A stretch of DNA of 64,000 nucleotides. It comes from Batillaria attramentaria. Its lineage: Eukaryota; Mollusca; Gastropoda; Batillariidae. The stretch spans positions 1,586,001 to 1,650,000 of the forward strand of contig JACVVK020000091.1 of NCBI GenBank assembly GCA_018292915.2, given 5' to 3'. How positions within the stretch are numbered: position 1 is the stretch's first letter; each line of letters begins with the position of its first letter. Below the pieces are notes generated by a model, which ran no database searches, was not told the DNA's origin, and saw nothing but the letters and a program-made list of their open reading frames with translations. The translations under genes and the position numbers were made by a program. Below, piece after piece: positions 40,111-48,864 of this stretch.

Positions 40111-41226
40111 AACATCACTTTGATCTGCATGTATGCATTTATTTCAGGCCCAGCTCCTGCTCAAAACAACCAGCTCCTGCAAATATGTTTACAAATGTGT
40201 CATCATCTGATATCATGTTCAACATGGCGATTATTCAAGTCAACACCAAGTGGTAAGTTTAGTTGGGTCCACTTTTGCTTTTTTGTTTTAATGTTAAAGT
40301 TAGCAACAAGCATACCAGACAACCTCTAGTGTGTCGAATCCATGTACATGTACTACAAACTAAGAGCAAAGATTACATATTCTTAAACTGGCCTAAATCT
40401 GTGTTTAACCGATATGAAATCCCCTCAGAAAGCAATCGCCAGTGATATCCCTGCCTACCATGGGATTTAAACCTGCTGCAGGATCTACAGACCGGGCATC
40501 TTGGACACTAAAATTCCCTCATTAAAATTATCTTTTGTTACCATAATGGTGATGTCAAAGCCGGTTGTAATAGGACAAGACCTTTTCCAGTATTGACACT
40601 AGTGAAATTCAGTCCCAAAATTCCCTCATCTAATCGGACACTTGACGCTAAATTCAAACTGCCATACCCCCGCCCCCACCTTTTTGAAATAAATTTAGTA
40701 CTAAACTCTGTTTGAAATGTTTGTAGGTGTGCTGGTTGGTTGTATGTTTGTTTGTACTGCTACATTTTCATTTTGAAGGTTATAACACTGAAGCAAAGTA
40801 GACACAATATAGTGTGAATCTGACTTGGCTAGGGCTGAAGGAACAGTGAGAATCTAAAGAATATATTTCAGGTATACATTTTCTGTTATCTGTAGTTTGC
40901 TAGTTGTCCAAGCACTTGTTTCACTGTTGTAACATTTGAAAGAAATGGTATTTAGTTTTGTTTTTGTTTTTACCATGACACATTACTGTATGGTCAGTCC
41001 TAAATCTGATCAGTTTCCATGTGCTGTCATGTTTCCACCCTGAATGGTAAACTTTGTCCCCATTGGCCAAAATGTTTGTGTTGTAACTGATCAACATGTG
41101 TCTAGAAATAAATGTACAAAAGGAAACGTTTGATAATGTGTGACCTTCCAAGTGATGTCCTAATCACAAGGCTGATAAATTTCAACATACACTACCTGAA
41201 CATTAAGTCTTTCGATGTTTCTCGTT

Positions 41227-41296
<70 letters not shown>

Positions 41297-42731
41297 ATTA
41301 AACAGTACAAGTAATACTAAAATATAAATAAATACGGTTGGTGTGCCCATGTATGCATTTTTGCTTGCAGTACAACAGACCTAGTTGTATATGAATTAAA
41401 ATATACAATGTGTACTATCTGTCAAACATTTTTTTAAAAAAAGTCTTAAATGAAATCGGACAACCTTCGCCCGTCAGGAATCTGATGTCTGACCATTCGC
41501 TGTGTCTTGTCTGACCAACTCAAAGGACAACCAAAAGCCTAATTTACAAAGATCCTCATCCACTCACCAAGCAAGTTTCGACTGTCTTATCAGCAGTCCC
41601 AAGCACAGACATGAATGCTTTTTAGAAACATACAACAACAGAGGGAAAACCAAAGATCATCAATACAATTTTATTGATCGTCTTCAGCAAACTGGATCAT
41701 TTCGCTCCAAAGGAAACTAGAGAGGCAAAAGCCTCCATGGCTCCCTTGTGACACAGGTCAAGGTCATTCACAAGAGTATGTTTGTAAAGCTCTTATCACT
41801 ATCCGTTATCATGCGAAGTAAAGTGTCTCTGGCGCTCTGAGTTCATGGCAATATTACAATTTTCCCCAAAGCAGTTTGTATGACCTTGACCTTTGGTCAA
41901 GGTCATTCAAATGAGATCTCATCCATGTCTATCATTATGCCAAGTTTGATGCCTCTAGTATTTGCAGTTCCTCTGAAAACAGTAATGTTAAAATTCACAA
42001 CAGACAGCTTTAATGACCTTGACCTTCAGTCAAGGTCATTCAGAAAGGTAGGTCTCATTGCTGTCTATCATCATGCCTCGTTTGGTGCCTCTACTATTTG
42101 TTTTGTTGGAGAAAATGCCAAGGTTAAATCTTCTCAAAAAACGCTTGCATGACCTTGACCTTGACTAAAAATCACTTAACACAGGTATGTCTGTAAAGGT
42201 GCTGCTAATGTCAGTCATCGCACATATAGTTTGATGCTTGTGATTCTTCTGGATTCTGAGAAAATGAAAATTTTCCCAACAGACTGTTTTAATGACCTTG
42301 ACCTTGAGTCAAGGTCATTTAAGGTGGTATGTGTGCATAGGTCTTATCACTGTCTATCAGCATGCCAGGTTTGGCGCCTCTGCTTTTTGTTGTTTCTGAG
42401 AAAATGCCAATGTTAAGGTTTCACAAAAATAGCTTGTACGACCTTCACCTTGACACAAGGCCACTGACTACATGTATATCTGTAAAGTTCTTATCAATGT
42501 CTATCATCATGCAAAGTTTAAAACCTCTGGTGTTTGTAGATTACGAGAAAATGCCAATGTAAAATTTTCAAACAGAGAGCTTTAGTGACCTTGACCTTGA
42601 GTCAAGGTCATTCAAAATGATATGTTTTGAAAGGTCTTGTGGTTGTCTATCAGCATGCCAAGTTTGGTGCCTCTGCTGTTTGTAGATTCTGAGAAAATGA
42701 CAATGTTAAAGTTTTCTGGACACACACACAC

Positions 42732-42763
<32 letters not shown>

Positions 42764-45450
42764 GGGTTAATACATAGACTCCCATTGTTACACAAGGGAG
42801 CCAACAAGTGCCCACATACAAACGTGATCCGCATGGTGCCATTGACGTCAAGAGTCTGACAATGCGAAGTGGCAACATTTTCAGTTTGAACCATGTTGCT
42901 GTTTTCCCCGCTCACGCTGCCAAACATGTAATGCTCTTGGTACATATACAGGGACAAAAAAGATGAGAGTCTTGATTTGTGTAGGATGGACTTAAATCAT
43001 CTGTTCAGATTGAACGTTTTCCATTATTAATTACTGTTTTGCGTTTGATCAAAGATATGTTTCCAAGATCTTTGGTTTGATTATGCATGCTAGTTTACAC
43101 CGACCTTGTCCCTGGAAAGCAAAACTGCACGTACAATTTAACACACTGGATTATGTGACGGTGATTTTGTAAAGTTTAAAAAGTACAGCAGCTGTGTAAT
43201 AGTGCCTGCCGTATTTTACGCTCCGCCCCCTTTTTTTCCTTTTATTCTTTCTCCTCACTACCATCCTTCCACGTGAATATGCTTATCGGCTCACAATCTA
43301 GATCTAGAGAGACATAAGTGACATAAACTGACACTCACACATCAGTGATCACATCGAATCAGTGGTAATCAGAAATTCAGTCATCAAAGAAAAATCTCGT
43401 GTGTTTGTGTAGATCTTTCTGCTATGCGGTTGGCCGGGAGGAATCAGCATGCCGGCCTGTCAGATTCGAGGGATCTTGAACTGACTTACGTTTTAGTTGA
43501 AAGATCTTTTAAGAAAAGCTTGTAGAAAGCAGTACAGGACCTGTGAGATTTTTCAACCAACTGTTTTTGAGACTGACAAATAGATATTACACCAATTCCT
43601 GTTATTCTGTCAGCTTTTGTCTGATCTGCCCACCTTTAGAAATCTCCGTCTTTTCCCGCGGTTTTCTATTCAGGCACGCATGCGCCGACACCTTGCAAAC
43701 GGCTGCCAAGCAGACGAACCTCAGCTCGCAGTGTTAGAGTTGGGCATTTTCCACTCAGACAATCATGCACGGTAGCTTGTAAGGCCAAAGTGTATATTTT
43801 CATGGAGCGTTATTCAGCGTCACTTGTATCCTATCATTATTTAAATATTGGTCCAGCCACCACAGAGATATTAATGTGTTAAATTTTTTCCTACGCGAAG
43901 AGCCATGACCCTCGATTACAGGAGAGGGGAAACCATGACTACGTGTAATTATGCTCCTGCCAAAAAAATAGATGTGCTAATAGTACGAGTCTGGCGCAAA
44001 CATGTTTTAACAATATTAAGCAGGTGGTGTCTACAAAAGCTTAAAACAAAACCTACATTTGGTAGGCTTACAATGCTGAAAAACATTTTCTTGAACATTT
44101 GCAAAGAACGACCTGAAAGGCCGTAAAGGATTATCCCTTAATACACTCCAAAACAGCTTAAGATCTGCACTTACAGTTTTATATACGACCAACAATTTGC
44201 ATTTGAACTTCCGGACGTTCAATGACTGATTCAAGTTCAAAGGATAAGGTAGATGAAAAACTTGTCCAAAGAACACACAACTTACACTCATGGTCCATGG
44301 TGACGCGATTGTCATAGTTGACGGCGTCGAATGCACCGTACAGCCTTTTGATCACCCAGAACACTTGCGCAGGAGGTACACTTTCTGGGGGAACACAGCT
44401 CAGGGTTAGGGGTTTCCCAAGATGTGGGTAGTACGTGTTATCAGATCCAATTTCAAAGTCCTGTAACAGAAAGCGAACAAGGAAAAAAAAAAGATTAATG
44501 AGATAGCGCTGATCCTACCATCTTTCTGTAGAACTCAGGGATGCGTGTGGGGGGGGGGGGGATGGGGAGGGTGCTCTATTACCACCTCCACTAGTATTAC
44601 CATCACCACAAGCAAGAACAACCACGACAAAACAACAGAAACGAAGCGGACAGTGACATCCACATCGGATTCAGCCCGATACTGAAATGAAATTCACCCA
44701 AAAAATGGACCCATTCTTTTCAAAATGAAATCATGAACACAGTAATTGTAATTCTTCCAAAGTGTGCTGCATCAGTAGTGTACTGTAAAAACTGGTCAAA
44801 TTTCTTTCTAAAGCACCTTCAGTTTGGCTTCTCGGAGTTTGATCTTGATGCTGGCGGACACTCCATAACTGTTTGTAGCGAAGCATTGGTAGACACCCTC
44901 GTCTCTTTCTTCTGGTCTGGTGAACACGATGGTTCCGACATTACTGAGCTGGATTACTCGGTCATCGTTACCGCTAGGGTTGAAGTCGATACCGTTACGC
45001 TTCCATGTGTATCTGAAAGGACCATTTCGCATTGTACACTGTACCAAATAGAAATGCGTACGTACCATTGTCAAACGTGTTCGAGTTACTGATAGATGAT
45101 GACCAACCAAAAAAATGTATATATTTCTGTGTGACTATGACTGAAAAAGAAGAAGGAGAAGAAGAAGAAGAAGAAAAGACCGTTTCACTGCTAGAAATCA
45201 TTTTTTCATAGCAGAATACATGAAATAAAATTAATTTAGCATTTTTCGGAGCCTCTTTCTCTGTGAAATCCACAGTGAATTATATTACAATTAACGATTC
45301 ACCATCTACAGCTGGGAGCATGTTCTTTTTATGAATCACGATCAGATGGTGATAATGGCATCATCATTTTCATCATTTTCAGGACGCCATGTAGTTTCCT
45401 TGCACAACGGGGGAAAAAAAACCCACCTTGTACCCAAAATGTTCACAAAG

Positions 45451-45546
<96 letters not shown>

Positions 45547-47875
45547 CGAGTATAGAGAGAATGTTCTTACAGAATAAACAACTATTCAACACTTACGTAG
45601 GTGCTGGAGACCCATCTGCTACACATTCCAACTGAACTGATTCTCCAGCTTTGTAAACCACATCATAGTCAGGCTGCACGTAGATACTTGGTGGCCGCTT
45701 CGCTGAAAGAGGTGAGAGGAAAAACATAGACAATGATTTGTTTCTTTTATTTCCCCTACTGCATTGTCCCTATTAGGAAGGGGATGTGGGTCTTTGCGGT
45801 GCAATACCTATCCTTATTTTCAATTTTGCTGAAAGGCACGCTCAGGCAGACACAAAAACACGCAATGGCAGACACGCAAGACACACACGGGCAGACACAA
45901 AGACACGCACAGACAGACACGCAAGACACACAAAGGAAATTAAATCCGTAATCATTTTTGCTAAACTATAGTTGCTAAAAAAGTAGAATATAAAAACATG
46001 TAGAAAAAACACAACGTGCAGCCTTTTCTGTATTTCTTCATTATTTTTTTCGTATTCTGTAAATTCACACACAAACTACTTCTCAAACGTCAAACAGCCA
46101 AACAGCAGTGTTTCCAAAGTTTACACATAGTCTCCAAACTTTTTGGCCGCTTGCTAGAGACTTCACTCAATCAGAAAAGACTGATGCAGCAGACACCAAG
46201 ACACGCACTGGCAGACACACAATGGGAGATAACTCTGTAACCAGTTATGCTAAACCATACTTTGTTTTAAGAATAAATAAACATCTGGTACATAGCAATG
46301 CATATTATTTGCATGACATTGTTAATACATGTGTTTGGACTCGGGTATAAGTGGCAAGAAAAAAGCAAAGTGTGCTGCCAACTGTAATTTCATTGTTAAA
46401 GCCAGTAGGGCTTCACACCACTCAATATTTGGCTTCCACAAGTAGTGTGTTCTGTGCCTGTCAGCGTGTCTGTGTGTCTGCGAGAGCGTGTCTGTGTGTC
46501 TGCCAGTGCGTGTCTTGGTGTCTGCCAGAGCGTGTCTTTGCGTCTGGGGGTGTCTGAAAATGCAAAATTTCTTAGTAGGTGAAATCTGACCTACTTACGG
46601 CGCTTGCCCCCCTTTACCTTAATCGTTACGGTAGCGTGCCTCTCGGAACACCCGCCGACAATTTTGTTAGTAGCGATTTTCTCGCCTGGCACAGCTAACG
46701 CAGAAGCAATACTAACTCACAACATGGTAAAATCAAATATTGACGGGTACATCCGGGTGACCGTCTGAAGGGACGTCACCAGTTTGTTTGGAGCAGACGA
46801 ATCCTAATGGCCGCCGCTGTACTCGATATTTACGTGCTAAATTCGGGCAGGGAGTACAGTTCACATGGGGTCGATGGCAACATTACAAGTTCACCGAACT
46901 CTAGGATAACCTTTGGGAAGATCACTGGCCCAACAGTGGCGGCGTCTGTACGAAATACTTTTTTGACACAGTGGGAGTTGATCTTTAACTCTTACTTCAC
47001 CCACGAGTATCGGCAACAGGATAGCAGATCCTGCATATGGCGAGAATTTTATCATCCGTGTCATCGAAGCTATCAGGCCATGTTTCCTATGTTTCAAGTG
47101 GTTGCTTGTTGACATGTCCAGTAGGGTAAATTGTGGGTGGGTGTTAAAGGATTTAACTTTTTTTCCACCACCTCTGGGTGATATCAAAGATGGGGCAACG
47201 AGAGAAAGGCCAGCATAAATATCTGCCAGCAGCCGGGAAATGAACTCGAAAAACAGAGCATTGAAAAGTCCAACGGCCAACCGCTCGCCCCATCCCGGCT
47301 CCGCATGTCTAGTCGGCGGTATCCCCCCCCCCCCCCCTTTTTTTTTTTTTTTTTTTTTGCTGCCCCAACTCTTTGCAAGCTCCAGTGGTGTTCCTCCCAG
47401 GTCATGGGTGGAACCCACGGAGGACTCGGAAGCTGGGACAAGTTTTATTATGCATGATGATGGAGATGAGGATGATAGTAAGATGATGCTTTGGAGGTCC
47501 ATGTGGTTTGGGACTGCGAGACAGGGCCGCATTCCACGCTTCCTGTCATAAATATCCCGGCATTAACCAGGCCCGGGAACTACGGCACCTGCGGTGCCGG
47601 CCGTGTAATCATCCACATCATAAGACGTGTCATACTAAGGGAAGCACCCCCAAAGTCGCACCCGTGAAGTGGGTGAAACTCGGCTGTGTGGCAACAGCCT
47701 CCCCATCGGGCCCATAGCACACCCGCTCTGGGTAGAAGCCGACCTAGGTAGGAAAAATCCCGCTTGCCTCGGCTGGGATTCGAACCCGGGTCTCCCGGTC
47801 CATGATCCAAAGTGCTAACCACTACACTACGGGGGCCGTTTTTTTTTTTTTTTTTTTTTCATTGTTGGACAAAGA

Positions 47876-47963
<88 letters not shown>

Positions 47964-48786
47964 CACGTACACCATGAACACGCATTGTCTATTGAGGTGC
48001 ACTCGAGCAGAAAGCAGAAAGACATAATCGAGTCTTCAAAAAGGGGTGAGCACAACATCGTATACAAACTGTCAAAAGATCATTGTGTAAGGCAAGCTGT
48101 TTCAATGTTGTTTAGAAAACCTACACCGTCATATAGCGTCCTGCAGAGTTAAGTGGCATTCCTAATGTAGGAAACACACGCCAAAAAAAAAAACTCTCAA
48201 AAGTGAATAGAAGAGAAAATAAACTAACTAGCAAGAAAAACTGAAAGGTAAAACCCAGTGTAATTCAAACTGATTCCGGCGAGCCATAAATCTACTGAAA
48301 TAAAGAATGTGGTGGTGTTGATAATGACGATGATGATCATGATGATGATGATGACGCGACTACTACGATGATAGAGAAAAGGTGATGTTGATAATGACGA
48401 GAGTGACGATGATACAGTGAAGTCCGGATGTAGTGATAGCCCTCGGGACCAAATTTTTTTATCACTACATCCGGACTATTACTACATCCGGATGTCCGGT
48501 TATAGTGATATTTTTGTAGGTTTTATCACTACATCCGGACGTCCGGTTATAGTGATATTTTTGTAGGTTTTATCACTACATCCGGCCAATCGCTTGTAGT
48601 TGTAGTGATATCTTCAAAGCTTTTATTGCCACATGCGGCGGCACATTTGGTAAACTAGCCTCAAGGCAGTAATAAGATGATTTTGGAACCACTATTGATT
48701 TCGTTTTGTGACGTTTCTTCTGTCGTCTTTGTCAGGCTTGCAAATGTCCTGTGTTAACCTTCCCCCGTGCTAGCAGTTCAACAGCC

Positions 48787-48864
<78 letters not shown>

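Noticed and set aside
46807..47112. Plus-strand frame starting [11 protein letters not shown]
   Set aside because: No recognised domain and antisense within the intron upstream of Ig1; kept only as an unassigned stretch.
47765..47837. Possible functional tRNA gene
   Set aside because: Head of SINE S2: the boxes are present, but the sequence continues into a SINE tail and I could not form a convincing full cloverleaf.
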